From an uncultured Flavobacterium sp. (GTDB taxonomy: Bacteria; Bacteroidota; Bacteroidia; Flavobacteriales; Flavobacteriaceae): 8,095 bases of DNA. A program made the translations under genes and the position numbers. Where the stretch lies: positions 1 through 8,095 of the forward strand of contig NZ_CAMIHH010000130.1 of NCBI RefSeq assembly GCF_946220915.1, written 5' to 3'. Shown here piece by piece: positions 1 to 5,066 of this stretch. Position 1 is the stretch's first letter. Every line of letters starts with the position of its first letter. Under the pieces are notes generated by a model. That model made no database searches, was not told where the DNA came from, and saw only the letters and a list, made by a program, of their open reading frames with translations.

Positions 1-1
1 C

Positions 2-32
2 AAAAGCCTTAACTTTCAGCTTTTTTAAAAAA
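2..32. terminator. possible AT-rich hairpin downstream of the MFS gene
   Basis: AAAAGC at 2-7 can pair with GCTTTT at 19-24 across an 11-base loop, and a T6A6 tract follows at 21-32. It lies about 30 bases past the stop codon of the minus-strand MFS gene, so it could end that transcript or one entering from the left. The stem has only two G-C pairs and the left side is cut by the window edge, so this is a weak call. The rest of 1-59 shows nothing recognisable. Confidence 0.25.
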
Positions 33-59
33 TTACGCCATGGAAGATTAGACGGGATA

Positions 60-1232
60 TCATCTATGAGCCTGAAGGCCTTTTCTCAAAAGCATATACA
101 CCAAACAAATAGCCACTATCGCAGCCGAAGCATACATAACAGCAGGTATCCTCCCTATGACATCGGCATAGTACCATCCGGCAAAAAGCGCGCCAAGGCC
201 TATGCCCGCCTCAAGGGCGATGTACATGGTAGCCATGGCTTTGCCCCGATGCTCCGGATGGCTCATATCAATCGTCCATGCATTGATGGCAGGGGAAAGC
301 ACACCCGATGCCACACCGTATATCCCCGCACCGGTCATTAGTCCGGCAGGGGTATCGGCATAGCCAACGATCAATAACGAAACCAGCAATACTGCCAGGC
401 CAATGGTGATGACGCGTGTGCGACCGTAACGGTCGGAGGCCTTACCGGCAATAAAGCGGATAGCCAGTGAGGCCAGTGTGAATACCATGAAAAACATTCC
501 TTTATTGGCTATGCCCAGGTGTGCGGTCCAGTCGGGTATCAGGGTAAGCAGGGCACCATATCCTGCATAGGACATAAATGTTACTATCCCGGCAGGAAGC
601 ACTTCTGCAGCGATGATATCCTTCTTTGTGATTTTGAGCAATGAAGGTCGGAATTTTTGATTGTCGTGCAGTGTCTCCTTCATATTCATCAGGATGAGTA
701 TGGACAGCAGCGCAAAAGCCGATGAGCAGTAAAATAGTACATCGAGCGAAAAGTGCAGCCCTATATAGCCCCCAATCGCGGGGCCTATGGCAAGTCCGGT
801 ACTAAAACACAACCCATGGATGCCCATGGCTTCGCCCAGGCGTGCGGGAGGGGCAATGTCGGCAACATAGGCTGCGGTAGCCGTTGGTTTGAACCCGGTA
901 GAAAACCCGTGGATGAGCCTCAGGAACAGGAACCCCGCCACCGATCCTAATACCGGGTAAAGGAATCCGCACACAAAGCACACTACCGACCCGAATGCCA
1001 TTACCGGCACACGTCCGATGGTATCGGTAAGCCTCCCGCTAAAGGGACGGGATATGCCGGCTGTAAGTGTGAACAGCGCCACGATGAGGCCTTTGTATTC
1101 GGCACCGCCAAGGCTGCTGAGGTAGGCGGGCATTTCGGGGATAAGCATGTTGAAGCTGGCCGAGAACAGCAGCGAGCTCAGGCATACCAGGCCGAATTGC
1201 AGGTTATAGATGGGGTGTTTTTGTTTTGTCAT
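60..1232 (-). CDS. MFS transporter, probable DHA1-type efflux protein
   Basis: This is a complete major facilitator superfamily permease of 390 residues with about 12 hydrophobic segments in two halves. The family's motif A appears between helices 2 and 3 (GRLTDTIGR, residues 66-74) and again in the second half (GKASDRYGR, 263-271). GPAIGG at 150-155 fits the helix-5 motif C of proton-coupled antiporters, which favours export over uptake; the substrate cannot be read from sequence. The frame stays open 19 codons further upstream to 1289, but those residues (MHYILFGDACPNCYLC) do not look like a transporter start, and a good promoter lies inside that stretch. I therefore start at the ATG at 1232, giving MTKQKHPIYNLQFG. 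It is transcribed alone and divergently from the repeat-protein cluster. Confidence 0.9.
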   Translation of the reverse strand: MTKQKHPIYNLQFGLVCLSSLLFSASFNMLIPEMPAYLSSLGGAEYKGLIVALFTLTAGISRPFSGRLTDTIGRVPVMAFGSVVCFVCGFLYPVLGSVAGFLFLRLIHGFSTGFKPTATAAYVADIAPPARLGEAMGIHGLCFSTGLAIGPAIGGYIGLHFSLDVLFYCSSAFALLSILILMNMKETLHDNQKFRPSLLKITKKDIIAAEVLPAGIVTFMSYAGYGALLTLIPDWTAHLGIANKGMFFMVFTLASLAIRFIAGKASDRYGRTRVITIGLAVLLVSLLIVGYADTPAGLMTGAGIYGVASGVLSPAINAWTIDMSHPEHRGKAMATMYIALEAGIGLGALFAGWYYADVIGRIPAVMYASAAIVAICLVYMLLRKGLQAHR

Positions 1233-1242
1233 TTGAAGTGGG

Positions 1243-1274
1243 CAAAGGTAGCAATTGGGGCAGGCATCTCCAAA
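1243..1274 (-). promoter_or_regulatory. Bacteroidota-type promoter of the MFS gene
   Basis: On the minus strand, TTTG (1274-1271) is followed after 20 bp by TACCTTTG (1250-1243). This matches the -33 TTTG and -7 TAnnTTTG elements of the primary sigma factor in this phylum. Transcription would begin around 1236-1239, only a few bases before the ATG at 1232, so the leader is almost absent. This placement rules out the longer reading frame beginning at 1289. Confidence 0.6.
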
Positions 1275-1338
1275 TAGGATGTAATGCAAACCTTCACCAT
1301 TGTGTTACGAAATTGTTTCAGATGGCTTCAAATTTTCA

Positions 1339-1375
1339 TTTGCGTGTTCATTATTCTTATTAAGTTTTATCTTTA
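1339..1375 (+). promoter_or_regulatory. weak candidate promoter for the first repeat-protein gene
   Basis: TATCTTTA at 1368-1375 differs from TAnnTTTG only in the last base and lies about 35 bases before the ATG at 1411. The nearest TTTG (1339-1342) is 25 bp upstream, longer than the usual 19-21 bp. The interval between the divergent MFS promoter and the ATG is AT-rich and shows no other signal. Confidence 0.25.
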
Positions 1376-1410
1376 ACAAAAATTAACATTCATAATCTTA
1401 CTTAGATATC

Positions 1411-1768
1411 ATGAAAACTAATAACATTACTTGCATTATTTGCCGGGAAAGCTTTTGTACAAGCACAGACCATAGAAAACAGCAGCCGTGGCACAGCAGG
1501 CTACATCAAGAGCGACGGCACGATGGAGAACAGCAGCCATTTGACCGTTGGCTATATAAAAAGTGATGGCACCATAGAGGATAAAAGCCATAGCACAATA
1601 GGCTATATCAAAAGTGATGGCACCATTGAAAACAGGAGCCACTCGACCGTGGGCTATGTAAAAAAAGACGGCACCGTAGAAAATTCGAGCCGCAGTACCA
1701 TTGGCCGTGCAAGCGGCGTAAAAAAAGAATGGGCAGCGGTGGTGTTTTTCTTTTTTAAGCTTAATTAA
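1411..1768 (+). pseudogene. secreted 17-residue-repeat (beta-flower-like) protein, copy 1, frameshifted
   Basis: From 1415 to 1768 this frame reads a signal peptide remnant, then four units of 17 residues (unit 1 TIENSSRGTAGYIKSDG begins at 1469) and a terminal unit ending GVKKEWAAVVFFFFKLN. The only plausible ATG (1411) is one base out of frame. Removing one A from the run at 1414-1417 gives MKLITLLALFAGKAFVQAQ, an ideal signal peptide joined to TIENSS exactly as in the intact copy at 3138. As written, the ATG frame stops at 1566 after 51 codons. An internal ATG at 1523 would give an 81-residue protein without an export signal. Compared with copy 2 it lacks one repeat. The units still carry mostly silent differences from copy 2, so the break is recent or a sequence error. 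The next gene begins 31 bases later. Confidence 0.75.
1469..1672 (+). repeat. four tandem 51-bp coding repeats in copy 1
   Basis: Four direct repeats of 51 bp start at 1469, 1520, 1571 and 1622, each coding one 17-residue unit of the form T-(I/M)-E-x-x-S-x-x-T-x-G-Y-(I/V)-K-x-D-G. A fifth, diverged unit continues at 1673 into the C-terminus. Units match those of copy 2 by position better than they match each other, for example unit 3 (TIEDKSH) and unit 4 (TIENRSHSTVGYVKKDG). Confidence 0.9.
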
Positions 1769-1799
1769 AAGATTATGATTTACGAATAAAATAGTACTA

Positions 1800-2360
1800 A
1801 TGGACAAATACGAAGCACAAACATCACAGGGCAAAGAGGCCTACCTGAAAGCGCTGGACGGAATAGGATGGTTCAGCCTCCCACAGAACGACAGGGCCAA
1901 AACAGAAAAGCACCTGTCCGGGATCAGTAACAACAAGAATTTCTTTTTCACCTTGGCGCATATCGTACGGGATGCGGAAGGGTTTGATGATGGCCGGGAA
2001 TATAAAGAACTCTTTGATGAAATGGCGGCCATGAGCGGAATAAATGTGGTTTCGGCCGAATTTGAATATAAGATGATCGGTTTTGGCGAAGATGAACTGA
2101 CCGGCACGGTTGTAACCGAAAAAGGTTCCTACAAATGTGTGCTGGAAGAGCTCATGGGTTGGCTCGATGGCGATTTTGTCGACTGGTTCATTAATCAGGA
2201 GGTATTGCCGAAAGAGGGAATTGAAAGCCGCTTCTTCATGCTGCCCGCTACCGACCAAATGGCACAGTATGCGTTCATGCCGCAGGAAATGTATGATAAG
2301 GCCATAGAAACCGGTATACTGCCGGACGACCCGGAATATTTCATGTCGGAGTTTGAGTAA
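1800..2360 (+). CDS. hypothetical acidic soluble protein, 186 aa
   Basis: I do not recognise this protein. It has no signal peptide or membrane helix and looks cytoplasmic and globular. It is acidic, with an alpha-helical N-terminal third (residues 1-80, GWFSLPQND and FFFTLAHIVRDAEGFDDGREY), a beta-rich middle (VVSAEFEYKMIGFGEDEL, 83-100, then GTVVTEKGSYKCVLEE), and a C-terminal part rich in acidic and aromatic residues (MGWLDGDFVDWFINQE, 119-134). Codon use and length support a real gene. The start is the first ATG, 31 bases after the repeat gene, and the 213-aa gene follows 26 bases after its stop, so the three probably share a transcript. Size, acidity and the setting among unrelated small genes recall immunity-type proteins, but no toxin is nearby and this stays a guess. 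Confidence 0.75.
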   Translation: MDKYEAQTSQGKEAYLKALDGIGWFSLPQNDRAKTEKHLSGISNNKNFFFTLAHIVRDAEGFDDGREYKELFDEMAAMSGINVVSAEFEYKMIGFGEDELTGTVVTEKGSYKCVLEELMGWLDGDFVDWFINQEVLPKEGIESRFFMLPATDQMAQYAFMPQEMYDKAIETGILPDDPEYFMSEFE

Positions 2361-2386
2361 CCAAATAAGCAGGCTTATAAGCACTA

Positions 2387-3028
2387 ATGAAAAAACTGAA
2401 TTTTATAGAGTCGGCAGGCCACAACAGGCAAAGGCTGAACAAGTCCTTACGAAATATGTTGGTGCTAACGCTGGTATGTGCCATTCCTGCCGCCATTTCC
2501 CGACTGTTCTTTTGGGGAGATACTCGTGAGGCCCTGGTGAGGGTAAAAGGCATGTGGGTACAAACCGAAGTCGGATGGCCGGCTACCGTATTTGGTTACG
2601 GCAGCTTTTTCGCTGCCGCGTTTGCCCTTTTTTATGTTTACTTACGTTTTAAGCAGGACCTCAAGCAGCCAACGTTTGGGGTGGCCGAAGACGGAATATT
2701 CATCAATCAGCAGATGCTGCGTAATGCCTTTGTGCCATGGCATAACATACAGAAAGCCGAACTCCTCGGGCCTGCGGAAAGCCCTTTCATGAGATTGGCG
2801 TTCAGGGATTATGCCGCGCTGGTTAAAGGCCAGCCATTCCTGCTGAAATCTGTCGCGAAAGCAAACTTTAAGAATAATCCTGTACTGAGCATTACAAAAG
2901 GCGAGACCGTTGGCGACATAAGGAAAATGTATGAAATAATCAATGAGAAGGGATTTAACGGTAGCAATGCGGAACCGCACACTATGCTGAGCTTCAGTGA
3001 AAAATATGGTGCTGACCTAAAGGCTTGA
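2387..3028 (+). CDS. hypothetical membrane protein with PH-like C-terminal domain, 213 aa
   Basis: Two hydrophobic helices are visible, at about residues 24-43 (MLVLTLVCAIPAAISRLFF) and 65-87 (around VFGYGSFFAAAFALFYVYL). After them comes a soluble part with GVAEDGIFINQQM (98-110) and VPWHNIQKAELLG (116-128). This layout, two helices followed by an 'x-DGI-x ... PW-x-x-I' strand pattern, resembles bacterial PH-like proteins of the STM3941 type, which are small membrane-anchored proteins of unknown role. I recognise the layout, not a close relative. The C-terminal 40 residues (GETVGDIRKMYEIINEKGF) look helical, as the capping helix of a PH fold would. A basic N-terminus (KKLNFIESAGHNRQRLNKSLR) suggests that end lies inside the cell. 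It follows the 186-aa gene closely and is followed by a 109-bp gap before the second repeat gene. Confidence 0.75.
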   Translation: MKKLNFIESAGHNRQRLNKSLRNMLVLTLVCAIPAAISRLFFWGDTREALVRVKGMWVQTEVGWPATVFGYGSFFAAAFALFYVYLRFKQDLKQPTFGVAEDGIFINQQMLRNAFVPWHNIQKAELLGPAESPFMRLAFRDYAALVKGQPFLLKSVAKANFKNNPVLSITKGETVGDIRKMYEIINEKGFNGSNAEPHTMLSFSEKYGADLKA

Positions 3029-3045
3029 GAATCAATTAAAGTACG

Positions 3046-3090
3046 TGGCCTGTTATGCCACAATGCGTTTGTCCATAAAAAGCGCTTTTA
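3046..3090. promoter_or_regulatory. inverted repeats upstream of the second repeat-protein gene
   Basis: The 109-bp gap holds GTGGC/GCCAC (3046-3050 and 3058-3062, loop of 7) and a perfect 12-bp palindrome AAAAGCGCTTTT at 3079-3090. The first could be a weak hairpin at the end of the upstream gene; the second could be an operator for the gene starting at 3138. Between them TGCGTTTG (3065-3072) is one base off the -7 consensus but has no -33 partner. No function can be assigned firmly. Confidence 0.25.
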
Positions 3091-3137
3091 CATCAGCAGG
3101 GCAGCCCATAAAAAATTAACCAACAAAATAAATAAAG

Positions 3138-3545
3138 ATGAAAAAGTTATTAGTGCTCCTATTCGTGCTTGGCGGCACAGCACTTATGAGTGGACAAACC
3201 ATAGAGAACAGCAGCCGTGGCACAGCGGGTTATATTAAAAGCGATGGCACGATTGAGAACAGCAGCCATTCGACCGTAGGCTACATTAAAAGCGATGGTA
3301 CCATTGAGGATAAAAGCCACGGCACAATAGGCTACATCAAGAGTGATGGCACCATTGAAAACAGAAGCCATTCGACTGTGGGCTATGTAAAAAAAGACGG
3401 CACTGTAGAGAACAGCAGCCACAGCACTATTGGCTACGTGAAGGACGATGGCACCGTGGAGAATTCCAGCCACAGCACCATTGGCCGCGCAAGTGGGATA
3501 AAGAAAGAATGGGCTGCTGTGGTGTTTTTCTTTTTTAAGCTTTAA
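3138..3545 (+). CDS. secreted 17-residue-repeat (beta-flower-like) protein, copy 2, intact
   Basis: This 135-residue protein has a clear Sec signal peptide (MKKLLVLLFVLGGTALMSGQ, cut probably near residue 20). It then has five tandem 17-residue units (21-37, 38-54, 55-71, 72-88, 89-105) and a sixth that changes into the C-terminus GRASGIKKEWAAVVFFFFKL (116-135). Each unit carries two short strand-like stretches (TIENSS and TVGYIKSDG) with invariant Thr, Glu, Ser, Thr, Gly and, except in the last, Tyr, Lys and Asp-Gly. This fits the small Bacteroidota families named 4-fold or 5-fold beta-flower proteins, in which short hairpins close into a ring; that match is from memory and no function is known for them. 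The signal peptide and a C-terminal run of four Phe point to a periplasmic or envelope-associated protein. It parallels the frameshifted copy at 1411. Confidence 0.85.
   Translation: MKKLLVLLFVLGGTALMSGQTIENSSRGTAGYIKSDGTIENSSHSTVGYIKSDGTIEDKSHGTIGYIKSDGTIENRSHSTVGYVKKDGTVENSSHSTIGYVKDDGTVENSSHSTIGRASGIKKEWAAVVFFFFKL
3198..3452 (+). repeat. five tandem 51-bp coding repeats in copy 2
   Basis: Direct repeats of 51 bp start at 3198, 3249, 3300, 3351 and 3402, with a diverged sixth from 3453. Unit 5 (TVENSSHSTIGYVKDDG) has no counterpart in copy 1 and resembles the start of the terminal unit (TVENSSHSTIG), which suggests it arose by duplication of that stretch or was lost from copy 1. Confidence 0.9.
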
Positions 3546-3570
3546 TATGCGATTGGTTATATCATGGTAA

Positions 3571-3669
3571 ATGGCAGACGACCTTGAGGAGAAGCTTGAT
3601 CCGGGTGAGGTAGTTAAATTTTTAAAGCTTGTAAAGGGGAGGTTAAACATAACATTAAATAAATCATGA
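3571..3669 (+). CDS. possible 32-residue small protein, coupled to next gene
   Basis: An ATG at 3571 opens 32 codons (MADDLEEKLDPGEVVKFL, then a basic LVKGRLNITLNKS tail) ending in TGA at 3667-3669. The stop overlaps the ATG of the 120-aa gene as ATGA, the same arrangement as gldE-gldD in this window, which suggests coupled translation. Codons look like those of the neighbours. An in-frame stop (TAA 3568-3570) lies directly before the ATG, so it is not the end of a longer frame as written. It could be a real small protein, a leader peptide, or the remains of a larger gene. I recognise no family. Confidence 0.4.
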   Translation: MADDLEEKLDPGEVVKFLKLVKGRLNITLNKS

Positions 3670-4028
3670 AAAACATACAATTAGCGCATCTTGATAAATA
3701 TAAAGATAACTCCGGTTACGGGCTTATCGAGGGCAACATCTACAAAGACCTTGAAGAAGGCCATTATGTTTTTGCCCTGAGCTACGAGCTTGAGGACGAA
3801 GAGGACTCGCAATATCCGCTGGAGGACATACTTGACAAATTTTACCTGCATGTATCCGACTTTATTGACGAGGACAGCTATTATAACGACAGTGAAGTTA
3901 CTTTGGAACTCGGTGGGGATCTTGATGATGTTAAGGAAGCCATCGATGCTATTATCGGTAAGCGGGTGTACAATGAGGAATATGATGATGAGAAAGGCGT
4001 TACAAGGGTAAGGCTGGTGATTGAGTAA
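3666..4028 (+). CDS. hypothetical highly acidic protein, 120 aa
   Basis: No family is recognised. By my count the protein has 33 Asp/Glu against 11 Lys/Arg, with acid-rich stretches at 41-47 (ELEDEED), 65-70 and 104-110. It lacks a signal peptide or membrane segment. The order of apparent strands and helices (IYKDLEEGHYVFALSYELED, PLEDILDKFYLHVSDFI, GDLDDVKEAIDAIIGKRV, GVTRVRLVIE) suggests a compact alpha/beta domain. The start at 3666 overlaps the stop of the 32-codon frame, and the next gene begins 22 bases after its stop. Strong acidity is common in immunity proteins and DNA mimics, but nothing nearby confirms either role. Confidence 0.75.
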   Translation: MKNIQLAHLDKYKDNSGYGLIEGNIYKDLEEGHYVFALSYELEDEEDSQYPLEDILDKFYLHVSDFIDEDSYYNDSEVTLELGGDLDDVKEAIDAIIGKRVYNEEYDDEKGVTRVRLVIE

Positions 4029-4050
4029 ATGCCAGATAAAGAGATAAGAG

Positions 4051-4482
4051 ATGATAGACACGGAGATAATAGACAATAGAGGGATGGATACCACAAAACG
4101 CGACTACGTAAAAGCGAATCTTTCGCCGCTGAACAAACAGCTCAATAAACACGGTGGGCTGGAAAATAAGATCAAATTAACCAATCTCAATCCCGGCCAG
4201 GTTGGTTTCCTGTACGAGCTGATGACGGAACACCTTGAAGGCTACATTGAGTTTGCCCGTGAGGAGATATTCGATTTCCATCGCGAAGAGATGCAGCGGT
4301 TCATTAACAACCCTCCTTATGAAGGCTGGAAACTCCCTGTGGAGATTCATGGCATTAAACTTCCTGAAAAGTTTGACGAAAATTGCGAATGGGAATTACA
4401 GATTGGCAGGACATGGTTCGGCGGAACTCAAATGGGCCTGATCATGAAAGGCTGGGCAATAGATGACCAATATATTGTATAA
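4051..4482 (+). CDS. hypothetical soluble protein, 143 aa
   Basis: I do not recognise this protein. It has no export signal. Residues 46-85 look helical (NPGQVGFLYELMTEHLEGYI, then EFAREEIFDFHREEMQRFI). The C-terminal half has beta character with several Trp residues (EGWKLPVEIHGIKLPEKF at 91-108; EWELQIGRTWFGGTQMG at 113-129; GWAIDDQYIV at the end). The start is uncertain: the ATG at 4084 (MDTTKRDYVKANL) would drop 11 residues, and neither start has a clear ribosome site. It sits 22 bases after the 120-aa gene, probably in the same transcript, and ends 14 bases before the convergent end of gldD. Confidence 0.7.
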   Translation: MIDTEIIDNRGMDTTKRDYVKANLSPLNKQLNKHGGLENKIKLTNLNPGQVGFLYELMTEHLEGYIEFAREEIFDFHREEMQRFINNPPYEGWKLPVEIHGIKLPEKFDENCEWELQIGRTWFGGTQMGLIMKGWAIDDQYIV

Positions 4483-4496
4483 AATTTATTGGACGG

Positions 4497-5066
4497 TTAC
4501 TTCCATCTGATGGTTTCCATGATGTTGCGCATGTCGTCTTTTATGTAGCTGGCTGCCGGCATGATGGAATCGAAGTTGGGCTTGGCATAAAAATACATTG
4601 AGCCGGTAAGGAAATGGCGCGTGCTGTCGGTTACGTAAAACTGGGCGTTGGTAGCGGCATTGCCACCCACCTGGTAAAACATTCCATAAGCCTTCTTTTC
4701 CTTGTTTATGTAGGGCTGTTCCAGTATCTCGTCGGCCTTTATCACATGCTCGTAAGTGAGTTTTTGTGCATCACGCAAAAGGGCATTGAGGTTTTTTCCG
4801 TCTATCGCCTTATAGGTAAGGAAAAGTGTGGCCTTCATTTTCGGATATTGTATGGTAAGGTTGCAATTGCCCTTGTCGTTAACCTGCGCAAGCGAATTGT
4901 AGGCAAAAGTATAGGGGCAGGCCTCGTTGTAGGGGACATATTTGCCCATAGGGTAATCCAGCCTCAGGAATGCGCCGGGCTTAGGCACGGTTTCATCGCC
5001 GCAGCCTGTGGTTATCATTCCGAGCATGAGCAGCAGGGCTGCCGTGATAATCTTCATCTTTCTCAT
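4497..5066 (-). CDS. gldD: gliding motility lipoprotein GldD
   Basis: GldD is a lipoprotein required for gliding in Flavobacterium johnsoniae, where the gld proteins support the type IX secretion motor and adhesin traffic. The 189-residue product begins with a lipoprotein signal peptide (MRKMKIITAALLLMLGMITTGC) whose acylated cysteine would be Cys22. The mature part starts with the GldD-like PKPGAFLRLDYP (28-39), followed by CPYTFAYNS, NCNLTIQYPK and a C-terminal MRNIMETIRWK. Length and position directly after gldE agree with the family. Its ATG overlaps the gldE stop as ATGA, so translation is likely coupled. The mature N-terminus lies in the periplasm, tethered to a membrane. Confidence 0.92.
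   Translation of the reverse strand: MRKMKIITAALLLMLGMITTGCGDETVPKPGAFLRLDYPMGKYVPYNEACPYTFAYNSLAQVNDKGNCNLTIQYPKMKATLFLTYKAIDGKNLNALLRDAQKLTYEHVIKADEILEQPYINKEKKAYGMFYQVGGNAATNAQFYVTDSTRHFLTGSMYFYAKPNFDSIMPAASYIKDDMRNIMETIRWK

Noticed and set aside
1436..1834. Long minus-strand reading frame (132 codons) across repeat copy 1
   Set aside because: It is the complement of the 51-bp repeats, whose regular codons keep the opposite strand free of stops; its product has no independent features, and the plus-strand frame shows silent-site drift typical of coding.
1824..2384. Minus-strand 186-codon frame opposite the 186-aa gene
   Set aside because: Equal length to the plus-strand gene is coincidence. 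The plus frame fits the directional cluster and has a protein-like composition, while the minus product is rich in His, Phe and Arg without order.
1469..3452. Tandem repeats as a CRISPR array or a noncoding satellite
   Set aside because: Units are contiguous without spacers, keep one reading frame and vary mainly at third codon positions, so they are coding repeats.
3159..3680. Minus-strand frame (173 codons) across repeat copy 2
   Set aside because: Same cause as for copy 1; it runs opposite an intact signal peptide and repeat protein on the plus strand.
4029..4079. 16-codon frame MPDKEIRDDRHGDNRQ between the 120-aa and 143-aa genes
   Set aside because: It is very short, overlaps the start of the 143-aa gene in another frame, and has no supporting signal.
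1411..4482. The middle cluster as a toxin-immunity locus or anti-phage island
   Set aside because: Acidic small proteins alone are not enough: no nuclease, Rhs, VgrG, polymorphic-toxin, transposase or integrase sequence is present, and no flanking direct repeats or tRNA were found. Kept only as a hypothesis.
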